From Nocardia niwae NBRC 108934 = DSM 45340 (GTDB lineage Bacteria; Actinomycetota; Actinomycetes; Mycobacteriales; Mycobacteriaceae): a stretch of DNA of 64,000 nucleotides. Location of the stretch: NCBI RefSeq assembly GCF_001613465.1, contig NZ_BDCK01000044.1:34588-98587 (forward strand), written 5' to 3'. This document shows, in pieces, positions 40,556 through 49,838 of the stretch. Each line of letters begins with the position of its first letter. The stretch's first letter is position 1. The notes under the pieces were generated by a model. It was not told the DNA's origin, ran no database searches, and saw nothing but the letters and a program-made list of their open reading frames with translations. Both the position numbers and the translations under genes were made by a program.

Positions 40556-42046
40556 ATGCCTGAGCGGACGGCGACGCCCTTGCGGGCGGCGACGATGACG
40601 GAATTCGCCGGTCGCGTCTCGACACCGAGTTACGACCGCTCCCGGATCTCGACGGGCATAGTCCATTTCGGGGTCGGCGGGTTCCATCGAGCGCACCAGG
40701 CGATGTACGTCGACCGCTTGCTCGAGCGCGGGCTGGGACAGGACTGGGGCATCTGCGGGGTCGGCGTCCTGCCCGGTGATCGCCGGATGCGCGATGCGCT
40801 GCGGGCACAGGACGGCTTGTACACACTGTCGACGGTCGCGCCGGACGGCTCGTGGACCACTCGCACGATTGGATCCCTCGTCGAGTACCGGTACGCGCCG
40901 GAGGATCCGGAGGCCGTCGTGGCCAAGCTCGCCGAACCCGCCACCCGGATCGTCTCGCTCACCATCACCGAGGGCGGCTACCACATCGCCGCCGCCACCG
41001 GGGAATTCGACCCGGACGACCCCGGCATCCGCGCCGATCTCGCCGGCAACGGGGCGCCCGTCACCGTTTTCGGGCTCGTCACCGAGGCGCTGGCCCGGCG
41101 CCGATCCCGCGGCGTCGCACCGTTCACCGTGGTGTCGTGCGACAACATCGAGGGAAACGGAAACGTCGCGCGCCGCATGTTCGGCGCGTTCGCCACGCTG
41201 CGCGATCCCGAACTCGGATCCTGGGTGGCCGAGCAGGTGCGGTTCCCGAATTCGATGGTGGACCGGATCACCCCGGTGACGCCCGCCGCAGCGACCGGCG
41301 AGATCGAGCGGCGCTACGGGCTCATCGATCGATGGCCGGTGGTGACCGAGCCGTTCGTGCAGTGGGTGCTGGAGGATTCGTTCGGGCTCGGCCGACCGGC
41401 CTTCGAGGAAGTCGGGGTGCAGGTCGTCGACGACGTCACCCCGTACGAATTGATGAAACTGCGGTTGCTGAACGCGAGCCATCAAGCGCTGTGCTACTTC
41501 GGCTATCTGAGCGGCTACCGGCTGGTCCACGAAGCCGCGCAAGACCCGGTCTTCCGTCGCTTCTTGCTGCGCTATATGGACGCCGAGGCGACGCCGACGC
41601 TGCGCGCGGTGCCCGGGGTCGACCTCGACGACTACAAGCGGACGCTGCTGGACCGGTTCGCCAACCCGGCGATCGGCGACACCATCGCCCGGTTGTGCGC
41701 CGAATCCTCCGACCGGATCCCGAAGTGGCTGCTGCCGGTGGTCCGGGCCCAGCTCGCCTCCGGCGGCGATATCGAGTGCGCGGCGGCGGTCGTCGCGAGT
41801 TGGGCTCGCTACGCCGAGGGCGTCGACGAGCACGGCGAGCCGATCGAGGTCGTGGACCGGCTGCGCGACCGGCTGGTTCCCCTCGCTCGGCGGCAACGCG
41901 AGCATCCCACCGCCTTCCTCGGCGAGCGCTCGCTGTTCGGCGATCTGATCGACCGACCCAGGTTCGTGGCCGCGTACTCGGCGGCTCTGCAGAGCCTGCG
42001 CACCAGGGGCGCGCACGCCACCGTGACGGAGCTGGCCCGCCGCTAA
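40556..42046 (+). CDS. Mannitol dehydrogenase family protein
   Basis: A 496-residue long-chain dehydrogenase of the polyol (mannitol 2-dehydrogenase) family, interconverting mannitol-like sugar alcohols and ketoses with NAD. VHFGVGGFHRAHQAMYVD is the N-terminal nucleotide-binding region, SMVDRITPVT a conserved loop and YELMKLRLLNASHQAL the family signature with catalytic Lys. GGGGAGG precedes the ATG. No transporter or kinase partner is adjacent. Its stop overlaps the convergent thioesterase stop. Confidence 0.9.
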   Translation: MPERTATPLRAATMTEFAGRVSTPSYDRSRISTGIVHFGVGGFHRAHQAMYVDRLLERGLGQDWGICGVGVLPGDRRMRDALRAQDGLYTLSTVAPDGSWTTRTIGSLVEYRYAPEDPEAVVAKLAEPATRIVSLTITEGGYHIAAATGEFDPDDPGIRADLAGNGAPVTVFGLVTEALARRRSRGVAPFTVVSCDNIEGNGNVARRMFGAFATLRDPELGSWVAEQVRFPNSMVDRITPVTPAAATGEIERRYGLIDRWPVVTEPFVQWVLEDSFGLGRPAFEEVGVQVVDDVTPYELMKLRLLNASHQALCYFGYLSGYRLVHEAAQDPVFRRFLLRYMDAEATPTLRAVPGVDLDDYKRTLLDRFANPAIGDTIARLCAESSDRIPKWLLPVVRAQLASGGDIECAAAVVASWARYAEGVDEHGEPIEVVDRLRDRLVPLARRQREHPTAFLGERSLFGDLIDRPRFVAAYSAALQSLRTRGAHATVTELARR

Positions 42047-42801
42047 CGGGGGGTGACGCGGGCCACCGCCCGGCAGTCCGCGCCGACCGCGAACCACACG
42101 TCCAGGCTCGAGTCCCCGCGCCGTGCGACGAGCTCCACGTCCTCGCCGGAACGTACCGGCTTCCCGTATTCGACGACCACGCGGTGCGGCCCGGACTTCA
42201 GTTCGGCGTGATCGGCGAGCACCTCTTCGAGCGCGGTGAGGTAGACGGCGTTGTTCATATGGTCGAGCAGGTCTATGTCGGTGACCCGCAGCGGGAAGCG
42301 CCGGATCTGCACGCCGGGTTCACCTGCCGTCGGCATGGGCTCGGTGAGTTCGGCTTGCCAGCGGAGCCGATGCTCGGTGGTGCATGCCAGCATGGGTGCG
42401 AGGAACTTGTCGCTCATCCGGGTCGGGACGCCGGATTCCGTGCCGAAGTGGATCAGAAAGCTCTCGGTCTCCACGAGTCCGCCCGCACTGCCGCAGATCT
42501 GCACCCGCATCGCGCACCACCGGGTGGAGGTGGCCGAGGGCCAGCGCCGCAGCGTCGCCCGGTCACCGAAAGCGAGTGGTTTGAGCGCGTCGATCACCGT
42601 CCGGCGGATCACCCACAACCGGTGGATATCGCCGTCCTCCAGAACCCCGAGATGGTCGTAACCGACGTCCTGCAGATAGCGCGCGACCCCGTCGAGTCGC
42701 AGGCGCTGGTCGCGGTCGGTGTCGGCGAGACGCACGGGCCATCCCGTCTCGAAGGGAGCACGGACGGCCGGCGGTTCCGGCAGCACACTGGGAATGGCCA
42801 T
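42043..42801 (-). CDS. Acyl-ACP thioesterase-like protein (double hot-dog)
   Basis: A 252-residue FatA-type acyl-ACP thioesterase (compare Rv2001), releasing fatty acids from ACP. Two hot-dog halves are seen: RLRLDGVARYLQDVGYDHLG and the second with RVTDIDLLDHMNNAVYLTAL, the Asn/His-rich catalytic helix. The ATG at 42801 gives normal length; a GTG at 42828 is an alternative, and neither has a strong ribosome site. Confidence 0.85.
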   Translation of the reverse strand: MAIPSVLPEPPAVRAPFETGWPVRLADTDRDQRLRLDGVARYLQDVGYDHLGVLEDGDIHRLWVIRRTVIDALKPLAFGDRATLRRWPSATSTRWCAMRVQICGSAGGLVETESFLIHFGTESGVPTRMSDKFLAPMLACTTEHRLRWQAELTEPMPTAGEPGVQIRRFPLRVTDIDLLDHMNNAVYLTALEEVLADHAELKSGPHRVVVEYGKPVRSGEDVELVARRGDSSLDVWFAVGADCRAVARVTPR

Positions 42802-43275
42802 AACCGGATAATGCCAGCTATTTGCCACTCCAGGGAGAACTACCGCTCATATCGTCACCTATACGAGAGGATGGCCGGTTTGATTAGTGATTTTCCTTGA
42901 ATCCGCCGAGCCCAAAGCTAATCGCTAATAGTTTGCCCACTACCTGGTAGTGGCCGCATTGCCGTTGCCGCAGGACTCCCGCACGCCGCCCCGGTCGGCG
43001 AGTATGCGGGTACCCCGAGCGAGTATCCGACGCCTATCCACCACGTCTATCCACCGTGGCACCGGTCCGTGCCGCCGATCGGAACCCGGTCGAACAACGA
43101 GCCCGCATCGACCGTGCAGCCGCGCGCGCGAGGCACTCGCGCCGATCACTACGCGAGGCGGAGCATGCGCGGGTGCGCAGGCCAGTGGGCGGCACCGCCT
43201 GCCGCCCCGGCAGGATGCGCGCGCCTTCGCACGCACCCGTGCCGTAGCCCATGCGCCCGGCCTCGCGGCGGTCGT
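42802..43275. other. Intergenic region with orphan palindrome
   Basis: About 470 bp between the thioesterase start and the der stop. The first 130 bp is AT-rich for this genome (promoter-like) and ends in the perfect 17-bp palindrome at 42937-42953. The remainder is GC-rich, with no gene I can support; ORFs there lack homology-like features and do not fold as tRNA. Confidence 0.5.
42937..42953. promoter_or_regulatory. Perfect 17-bp palindrome
   Basis: CCACTACCTGGTAGTGG: 8-bp arms around one base. It lies 136 bp upstream of the thioesterase start with no regulator gene nearby. It looks like an operator for a distant regulator. Confidence 0.55.
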
Positions 43276-44694
43276 CTACTTCTTCGACCGATCCCGCTTC
43301 TCCCGCACACGCACCGAAATGCGGACGGGCGAACCGTCGAACCCGAACTCCTCGCGCAACCTGCGTTCCAGGAATCGCCGGTAGCCCGCCTCCAGGAACC
43401 CGGTGGTGAACAGCACGAACGTGGGCGGCCGAGTGGTCGCCTGGGTGGCGAACAGCACGCGGGGCAGCCTGCCGCCGCGCATCGGCGGCGGGGTCGCGGC
43501 GATCACTTCCTTCAGCCAGGTGTTGAGCCTGCCCGTCGGAATGCGCTTGTCCCAGGACTCGAGCGCGGTCTCCATGGCGGGCACCAGCTTCTGCACCGCG
43601 CGGCCGGTATGCGCGGAGATGTTCACCCGCTGTGCCCACGGCACCCGCACCAATTCGCGGTCGACCTCACGCTCCAGTTGCAGGCGGCGATCCTCGTCGA
43701 CCAGGTCCCACTTGTTGAACGCCAGCACCAGCGCCCGCCCGGAATCGGCGACCATGCTGATCACCCGCAGGTCCTGTTCGGTGATCGGCTGCGAGGCGTC
43801 GATCAGCATGATCGCCACCTCCGAGGCCTCCAGCGCGGACTTGGTGCGCAGCGAGGCGTAGAACTCGGTGCCGCTGGCGTTGGTGACCTTGCGGCGCAGC
43901 CCGGCGGTGTCGATGAATTTCCAGATCTTGCCGCCCAATTCGACGAGGGAGTCGACCGGGTCCACCGTGGTGCCCGCGACATCGTGCACCACCGAGCGCT
44001 CGTCGCCTGCCAGCTTGTTCAGCAGGCTCGACTTGCCGACGTTCGGCTTGCCGACCAGCGCTACCCGGCGCGGGCCAGCGCCGGCGATCCCTTCGCGCGG
44101 CGTTTCCGGGAGCGCCTGGAGCACGTCGTCGAGCAGGTCGCCGGTGCCACGGCCGTGCGCGGCGCTGACCATGCGCGGCTCGCCGAGCCCGAGCGACCAC
44201 AGCGCCGCCGCTTCCGCTTCCACCCGCTGATCGTCGACCTTGTTCGCGACCAGGATGACCGGGACCGCGGAACGGCGCAGTTTCCGCACCGCCGCCTCGT
44301 CGGTGGCGGTTGCGCCCACCACGGCGTCGACCACGAGCAGAATCGCGTCGGCGGTCTGCATGGCCAGCTCGGCCTGGCGGGCCACCGATTGCTGCAACCC
44401 CTTGGCGTCGGGCTCCCAGCCGCCGGTGTCCTGGACCAGGAATCGCCGCCCGGCCCAGTTCGCCTCGTAGGACACGCGGTCGCGGGTCACGCCGGGGATG
44501 TCCTCGACGACCGCCTCACGGCGGCCCAGGATCCGGTTCACCAACGTCGATTTACCCACGTTCGGGCGGCCGACCACCGCCAGCGTCGGCATCGCGACGT
44601 GGTGCGCGTCCTCGAACTCGCCCTCGAGCTCGGCCAGCTCCCAGTCGGCCTCGTCGCTCCAGACGCCGTCGCCTGCCAGCACGTCCTCGTTCAT
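43276..44694 (-). CDS. der: Ribosome-assembly GTPase Der
   Basis: A 472-residue double-GTPase (EngA/Der) needed for 50S subunit assembly. The first G domain has GRPNVGKST (about 42-50), DTGGW and NKVD; the second has GKPNVGKSS, DTAGLRRK and NKWD; the C-terminal KH-like domain ends with RISVRVREKRDR. An acidic N-terminal tail of about 35 residues precedes the first domain. The start overlaps the cmk stop (ATGA). Same order as Rv1713-Rv1712. Confidence 0.96.
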   Translation of the reverse strand: MNEDVLAGDGVWSDEADWELAELEGEFEDAHHVAMPTLAVVGRPNVGKSTLVNRILGRREAVVEDIPGVTRDRVSYEANWAGRRFLVQDTGGWEPDAKGLQQSVARQAELAMQTADAILLVVDAVVGATATDEAAVRKLRRSAVPVILVANKVDDQRVEAEAAALWSLGLGEPRMVSAAHGRGTGDLLDDVLQALPETPREGIAGAGPRRVALVGKPNVGKSSLLNKLAGDERSVVHDVAGTTVDPVDSLVELGGKIWKFIDTAGLRRKVTNASGTEFYASLRTKSALEASEVAIMLIDASQPITEQDLRVISMVADSGRALVLAFNKWDLVDEDRRLQLEREVDRELVRVPWAQRVNISAHTGRAVQKLVPAMETALESWDKRIPTGRLNTWLKEVIAATPPPMRGGRLPRVLFATQATTRPPTFVLFTTGFLEAGYRRFLERRLREEFGFDGSPVRISVRVREKRDRSKK

Positions 44695-45437
44695 CGGTCA
44701 CCTCCGGCCCCGTACGCCGAGACCTGCTCCGCGACAACGCGATACAGCTCGTCGATGACCTCGTCCATGGACAGTTCGCTGGTGTCGACGTCCACCGCGT
44801 CCTCGGCCGGGCGCAGCGGGGACACCTTGCGGGTCGAGTCGAGGGTGTCGCGGCGCTGCACGTCGGCGAGCACGCCCGCGTAGTCATCGCCCCGCCCCTC
44901 GGCGATGTTCTGCTGATTGCGCCGATGTGCCCGCGCCTCGGCGGAAGCGGTCAGGTAGATCTTCGCGTCCGCGGCGGGCAGGACGACGGTGCCGATGTCG
45001 CGCCCCTCCACCACGATCCGCCCCGCGGCCGCCGTGATGTCACGCTGCATGGCGACCAGCAGCTCGCGCACCTCCGGCACCGCGGAGACCGCCGAAACGG
45101 CCTTGGTGACGGCGTCGCCGCGAATCTCCGACCGCACGTCCTCGCCGTCGAGTTCGATCACCTCGCGGCTGGGGTCGGTGCCGATGGACAGCGGCAGCTC
45201 CTTGACCGCGGCGGCGATGGCGGCGGTGTCGGTCAGCTCGATGCCCGCCCGCAGCACCCGCAGCGTCGCCACGCGGTACATGGCGCCGGTGTCGAGGTAC
45301 CGGGCACCGAGCCGGGTGGCCAGGCGCCGCGACACGCTCGACTTCCCGGTGCCCGACGGCCCGTCCATGGCGACCACCAGCGGGCTCGTACCGGCCATCC
45401 GCGCCGGCGTCTGCACCGGGATCTCCACACCGTTCAC
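44691..45437 (-). CDS. cmk: Cytidylate kinase
   Basis: A 248-residue enzyme phosphorylating CMP and dCMP with ATP. P-loop GPSGTGKSS (about 26-34), GARYLDTGAMYR and VVEGRDIGTVVLP are family signatures. The GTG start overlaps the rluB stop (GTGA), and its own stop overlaps der. Confidence 0.95.
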   Translation of the reverse strand: MNGVEIPVQTPARMAGTSPLVVAMDGPSGTGKSSVSRRLATRLGARYLDTGAMYRVATLRVLRAGIELTDTAAIAAAVKELPLSIGTDPSREVIELDGEDVRSEIRGDAVTKAVSAVSAVPEVRELLVAMQRDITAAAGRIVVEGRDIGTVVLPAADAKIYLTASAEARAHRRNQQNIAEGRGDDYAGVLADVQRRDTLDSTRKVSPLRPAEDAVDVDTSELSMDEVIDELYRVVAEQVSAYGAGGDR

Positions 45438-46510
45438 AACGACACCGCCTCGTAGAGTTTGCCGATTTCATCGCGGCCGAGCACCCGCAGCGTGCCGGGC
45501 CGCTGGTCGCCCAGCGCGACCGGACCGATATTGGTACGCACCAGCCGGATGACCGGATGGCCCACCGCGTCGAGCAGGCGCCGCACGATGTGCTTGCGCC
45601 CTTCGTGCAACACCACCTTCACCAGAGAACGTCCCTCCCCCAGTTCGAGCACCTGGAAGCGGTCGACCTTGGCCGGACCGTCCTCCAGCTCGACGCCTTC
45701 CTTCAACCGCTTGCCGACCGCGCGATTGTTCACCTCGCCGTGCACCGTCGCCAGGTAGGTCTTCGAGACCTCGAAGGACGGATGCATGAGCCGGTGCGCC
45801 AGATCGCCGTCGTTGGTGAGCAGCAGCAGGCCCTCGGTGTCCGCGTCGAGCCTTCCGACATGGAACAGGCGCTGACCCGCCGCGACCCGCTCGGCCACGA
45901 TGTCGCCGACGCAGGGGCGGCCCAGATCGTCGGACATGGTGGACTGCCAGCCCTTGGGCTTGTTCAGCGCGACGTGCACCAGTTCCTCGCGCACCACCAC
46001 GCGGGTGCCGTCGACGCGCACCACGGCGTGCTGGGGGTCGATCCGCAGGCCCTGCTCGCGCACGATCATGCCGTCGACCTCTACGCGGCCCTGCGCGATC
46101 ATCTCCTCGGCGGCCCGGCGCGACGCGACGCCCGCCTTGGCGAGGACCTTCTGCAACCGCTCCCCCTCGCCCCACGGGAGCTTGGTGTGACCGCCGGACT
46201 CGGTGGTCTCGACGTTCTGGTGGCGCGCGGGCTTGGCGTTGCTCAGCAGCGGTGGCTGCACGGCTTGGCGCTGCGGCTTCGGCTTCTTCTTACCGGCCGC
46301 GGCCGTCTGCCGCTGGGGGTTGGGCTGCGCCGATCCGCGCTGCGCCAGTCCGCGGCCAGCGCCGCCCTGCTGGGCGCCACGCGCGGCGGCCCCCCGTTGA
46401 GCCGAACGGGCCTCGCGCGAACTCGAGGCGCGGCCGGCGCCGCCCCGTTCGGGCTGGGCGCCGCGTTTCCTACGATCCGGTGTGCCATCTCGGCGAGCGG
46501 GCGTATTCAT
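45434..46510 (-). CDS. rluB: 23S rRNA pseudouridine synthase RluB-like, extended N-terminus
   Basis: A 358-residue protein. Residues 1-110 are a disordered, Arg/Gln/Gly/Ala-rich tail, ending near KPARHQNVE. Then come an S4 RNA-binding domain (RLQKVLAKAGVASRRAAEEM) and the RluB/RsuA catalytic domain with the active-site Asp in GRLDADTEGLLLLT. It modifies uridine in ribosomal RNA. Near 250 residues is usual for the family, so the tail is an addition, possibly an RNA-binding one. Confidence 0.92.
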   Translation of the reverse strand: MNTPARRDGTPDRRKRGAQPERGGAGRASSSREARSAQRGAAARGAQQGGAGRGLAQRGSAQPNPQRQTAAAGKKKPKPQRQAVQPPLLSNAKPARHQNVETTESGGHTKLPWGEGERLQKVLAKAGVASRRAAEEMIAQGRVEVDGMIVREQGLRIDPQHAVVRVDGTRVVVREELVHVALNKPKGWQSTMSDDLGRPCVGDIVAERVAAGQRLFHVGRLDADTEGLLLLTNDGDLAHRLMHPSFEVSKTYLATVHGEVNNRAVGKRLKEGVELEDGPAKVDRFQVLELGEGRSLVKVVLHEGRKHIVRRLLDAVGHPVIRLVRTNIGPVALGDQRPGTLRVLGRDEIGKLYEAVSL

Positions 46511-46519
46511 GATGTCCTG

Positions 46520-47176
46520 TCACTCTTCGGTGCCGAGGTCCAAATCGGCCTCGGCGGGTTTCCTCAGCCTGGTGTACCGGGGGTCGGTCTCCAGGCTCTC
46601 GTTGATCTCATCGATCAGGTCGACGCCCGGAAGCAGGGGCGCCAGTGGCGGCAGGTCGCTCAGCGAAGCGAGCCCGATCCGTTCCAGGAACAGCTCGGTG
46701 GTGCGGTACAGCGTCCCGTTGGTCTCCGGGTCGACGCCTGCCTCGGCGATCAGGCCCCTGGCCAGCAGCGTGCGCATCACCCCGTCGACGTTCACGCCGC
46801 GCACCGCGCTGACCCTGGTCCTGGTCACCGGCTGACGGTATGCCACCACCGCCAGCGTTTCCAACGCCGCCCGGGTCAGTTTCGAGCGGGAGCCGTCGAG
46901 CAGCATCCGTTCCACATACGGCGCGTACTCGCTGCGAGTATAGAAGCGCCAGCCGTCGCCGACGAAACGCAGATCTATCCCGCTGGACCGGGCCGACAGT
47001 TCGGCGGACATCGCGCGCAGGGTGCGCTCGACGCGCTCCGCGGTGTCGCCGAGCGCGGTCGCGAGCTGGTCAGCCGGTGCGGGCGAGTCGATGACCAGCA
47101 GCATGGCCTCCAGCGCGGAACGCAGTTCGTCGTCCGCGAGCGGCTCGGGGGTGAGTTCCACCACTGCCTCACTCAC
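46520..47176 (-). CDS. scpB: Segregation and condensation protein B
   Basis: A 218-residue winged-helix partner of ScpA and SMC in chromosome condensation. ALEAMLLVIDSPAP, TRAALETLAVVAYRQPVTR and VDPETNGTLYRTTELFLERIGL (in part) are ScpB hallmarks. GTG start, 55 bp after scpA. Confidence 0.94.
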   Translation of the reverse strand: MSEAVVELTPEPLADDELRSALEAMLLVIDSPAPADQLATALGDTAERVERTLRAMSAELSARSSGIDLRFVGDGWRFYTRSEYAPYVERMLLDGSRSKLTRAALETLAVVAYRQPVTRTRVSAVRGVNVDGVMRTLLARGLIAEAGVDPETNGTLYRTTELFLERIGLASLSDLPPLAPLLPGVDLIDEINESLETDPRYTRLRKPAEADLDLGTEE

Positions 47177-47231
47177 GACCGCGCCTCGCCGGAGCCCGGC
47201 CCCATCGGGCGCGATCGCGCACTGTGCTCGC

Positions 47232-48707
47232 TCACCCGTAGTCCTCCTCGATCGTCATGGTGTCCGCCTGTTGCGCGGCCTCGTCGCCGATCCAGCTCAC
47301 CGCCAGAGGACCGAGCGGATCCGGCTGGTCGAACTCGATCGTCTTGCCGCGATACAGCTCGAGCAGCGCCAGGAACCGGGCGACGATCTGGACCGGCACC
47401 TCGCAGTCGGCGACCAGCTCGCCGAAGGAGGTCCACGCACCCGCACCGCGCTGTTTGAGCCGTTCCAGCACCAGGGCCGCCTGCTCGGCCACCGAGATGG
47501 CGTGTGTGTGCAAGTGGTCGAGTCCGACCTTGGGCACCGGACGGGGCCGGAAGGCCGCCGCGGCGATCGCGGCGAACTCCGCCGCCCTGACACCCAGCGT
47601 AACCTCGGGCAGCAGGCCCGCGTAACGCTCCTCCAAGCCGACCGCCCGCGGATAGCGGCGCAGCGCGGCCCCCTCCAGTTCACCGAGCAGTTCGGCGACC
47701 TGCTTGAACGCGCGATATTGCAATAGCCGGGCGAACAGCAGGTCGCGCGCCTCGAGCAGCTCGAGGTCTTCGGCGTCGGTCATCTCGCCGGACGGCAGCA
47801 GGCGCGCCGCCTTCAGATCCAGCAGTGTGGCGGCGACGACCAGGAACTCGGTCGTCTGGTCGAGGATCTTGTCCGAGCGCAAGGTGTTCTGCTGCGCCAT
47901 GTTCGCCGTCAACGCCTTCGTGTAGGCGATGAACTCGTCGGTGACCTTGTGCAACGCCACCTCGGTGACGTCCAGTTTGCGCGAGCTGATCAGAGTGAGC
48001 AGCAGATCGAACGGACCCTCGAAGTTGCTCAGCCGCAGCCGGAACCCGGACGCCTGCGGCTGATCCCCCGACTCCGGCGACGCGCCGGGCGGAGGGTTGG
48101 ACGCCTGCGGCTCGTCCGCCCGCTCCGCCGAGGCCCCAGGTGAACGGTCGGACGCCTGCGGCTCGTCCGCCCGCTCCGCCGAGGCCCCAGGTGAACGGTC
48201 GGACGCCTGCGGCTCGTCCGCCCGCTCCGCCGACGCCCCAGGCGAAGGGTTGGACGCCTGCGCTGCGTCCGGCGGATGCCCACCTGCGCCAGCCGCGGCC
48301 GGGCGGGCCGCCGCATCCGCCGAACTCCCGCGTTCATCCGGCGCGTCAGCGGTCCGATCGGCGGAGGACTCGGTGACTTCCCGCTCGATCGCCTCGGTGG
48401 GCTGAGCGGGCGGCTTCGCGGGCGGTTCGTCCGCGCTGGACCCCGGCGCCGGTGCCGCCACTTCCCGCGCAGGCTCGGACGTGCCACCTCCGTGGGCGGC
48501 CGGGTTCGGGCGCCGGGGCGCCGCGTCCCGGCCCGCCGCGATGAACGCGGCAGCCGCGTTCCCGAGTGCGGGAGCCTGCACCGGAGTGGTGCGGTCCGGC
48601 GGATCGGGCACGCGGTCGTCCGGCGTGGCTGTCGGTCCGGCCGCGGAAGACCCCTGGCCGGACGGGTTGTGGTGGGACGCAGACGAGGGGTCGGAGCGGC
48701 CGCTCAC
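47232..48707 (-). CDS. scpA: Segregation and condensation protein A, long repeat-bearing N-terminus
   Basis: A 491-residue kleisin linking SMC heads. The conserved part begins near residue 221 (FRLRLSNFEGPFDLLLTLI) and ends in the winged-helix segment FGELVADCEVPVQIVARFLAL. The first 220 residues are Pro/Ala/Ser/Asp/Glu-rich and disordered, including four 17-residue repeats of the type QASDRSPGASAERADEP. The GTG at 48707 overlaps the parA stop (GTGA), fixing the start. Typical ScpA is about 250-280 residues. Confidence 0.92.
   Translation of the reverse strand: MSGRSDPSSASHHNPSGQGSSAAGPTATPDDRVPDPPDRTTPVQAPALGNAAAAFIAAGRDAAPRRPNPAAHGGGTSEPAREVAAPAPGSSADEPPAKPPAQPTEAIEREVTESSADRTADAPDERGSSADAAARPAAAGAGGHPPDAAQASNPSPGASAERADEPQASDRSPGASAERADEPQASDRSPGASAERADEPQASNPPPGASPESGDQPQASGFRLRLSNFEGPFDLLLTLISSRKLDVTEVALHKVTDEFIAYTKALTANMAQQNTLRSDKILDQTTEFLVVAATLLDLKAARLLPSGEMTDAEDLELLEARDLLFARLLQYRAFKQVAELLGELEGAALRRYPRAVGLEERYAGLLPEVTLGVRAAEFAAIAAAAFRPRPVPKVGLDHLHTHAISVAEQAALVLERLKQRGAGAWTSFGELVADCEVPVQIVARFLALLELYRGKTIEFDQPDPLGPLAVSWIGDEAAQQADTMTIEEDYG
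48048..48251. repeat. 51-bp tandem repeat inside scpA
   Basis: Four complete 51-bp units begin at 48048, 48099, 48150 and 48201, with the next partial unit at 48252. The middle units are nearly identical and the outer ones diverged. The period is 17 codons, so the frame is preserved. Confidence 0.92.
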
Positions 48708-49678
48708 CGGCCGGATCGGTGGATGACTTCCCTGGCCATCGACCGATACGCTTCGGCGCCACTGGATTTCGGCGCCCATGTGGTGATCGGCTCGCCCGCG
48801 ACGCTGGCGTCCGGGAAACGGACGGTGCGCGCGATGGCGGTGTCGTAGACGAGCTCACCGAACACCTCGACGACCCGCGCCATGACCTGGCGGGAGTGCA
48901 GCAGTCGAGAGTCGAACATGGTGACCACTATTCCGTACAGGCTCAGCCGCGGGTTCAGCCGGTCCCGCACCTTCTCGACGGTGTCGTTGAGCAGCGCGAG
49001 TCCGCGCAGCGAGAAATACTCACACTCCATCGGGATGATCACACCGTCCGAACAGGCCAGGGCGTTCACCGTCAGCAGGCCCAGCGACGGCTGGCAGTCG
49101 ATGAGGATGTAGTCGTAGCGGTTGCGCACCGGCTCCAGCGCGCGGCCGAGCGATTGCTCCCGGCCCACCTCGTTGACGAGCTGGATCTCCGCGGCGGAGA
49201 GGTCGATGTTGCTCGGCAGCAGGTCCATGTTCGGGACACGCGTCTGCATCAGCACGTCGTCGATGGACACCTTGGAACCGATGAGCAGGTCGTGCACGGT
49301 CGAGTCGAGATCGTGGTGGGCGACGCCGAGCCCGGCCGATAGCGCGCCCTGCGGATCCAGGTCGACGAGCAGCACGCGCCGACCGTATTCGGCCAGGGCG
49401 GCACCGAGATTGATGGTGGAGGTGGTCTTGCCGACCCCGCCCTTCTGGTTGCACATGGCGACGATCAGCGCGTCGCCGTGCTCGCCGACCGGCGGCGGGT
49501 CCGGCACCAGCCGCAACGGTCGTCCGGTCGGGCCGAGCGTCGCGTCCTCCGGGACCGGCTCGACTCCGTGGCCCCACAGCGTTTCCGCCGCGGCGTCCGA
49601 GTACGGACCCGGTCGCGAGCCCGTAAGCGGCTCCGCCCCAGCACCCATCGGCGGCTCTGCCGCTCCGGCTGTCGTCAC
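48704..49678 (-). CDS. parA: ParA/Soj-type ATPase of the scp operon
   Basis: A 324-residue P-loop ATPase (Rv1708-like). The deviant Walker A is KGGVGKTTS (about 79-87), with LLVDLDPQGALS and LIDCQPSLG. The first 65 residues are a Pro/Gly-rich tail. No ParB gene is adjacent; this paralogue is regularly placed before scpA and may couple condensin loading to chromosome segregation. GTG start. Confidence 0.92.
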   Translation of the reverse strand: MTTAGAAEPPMGAGAEPLTGSRPGPYSDAAAETLWGHGVEPVPEDATLGPTGRPLRLVPDPPPVGEHGDALIVAMCNQKGGVGKTTSTINLGAALAEYGRRVLLVDLDPQGALSAGLGVAHHDLDSTVHDLLIGSKVSIDDVLMQTRVPNMDLLPSNIDLSAAEIQLVNEVGREQSLGRALEPVRNRYDYILIDCQPSLGLLTVNALACSDGVIIPMECEYFSLRGLALLNDTVEKVRDRLNPRLSLYGIVVTMFDSRLLHSRQVMARVVEVFGELVYDTAIARTVRFPDASVAGEPITTWAPKSSGAEAYRSMAREVIHRSGR

Positions 49679-49838
49679 GATCCGCTGCTCCTTATACGTT
49701 CCTGCCCGTTGCCTCGCCGAGCGTAGCGAGGCCGATCAGGGCCGACCTCGCTTTCGTGCGGTCCAGCTCTGGATAGACGCTACCGCTTGACGGCACTCGA
49801 GTGCCGCGCCTGCGCGCGGCGTGTTCGTCCGGCGCTGG

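Noticed and set aside
42940..43270. Possible tRNA or small RNA gene in the region before der
   Set aside because: No cloverleaf can be drawn and the stems are not consistent; only the palindrome is clear.
43069..44883. A 604-codon plus-strand frame over der
   Set aside because: Antisense shadow of der and cmk; His/Arg/Gln-rich composition typical of the reverse frame.
45557..47458. A 633-codon plus-strand frame across rluB and scpB
   Set aside because: It is antisense to conserved genes and lacks any recognisable motif.
48048..48251. CRISPR-like repeat
   Set aside because: The units are directly adjacent without spacers, have a period of 51 bp and are coding.
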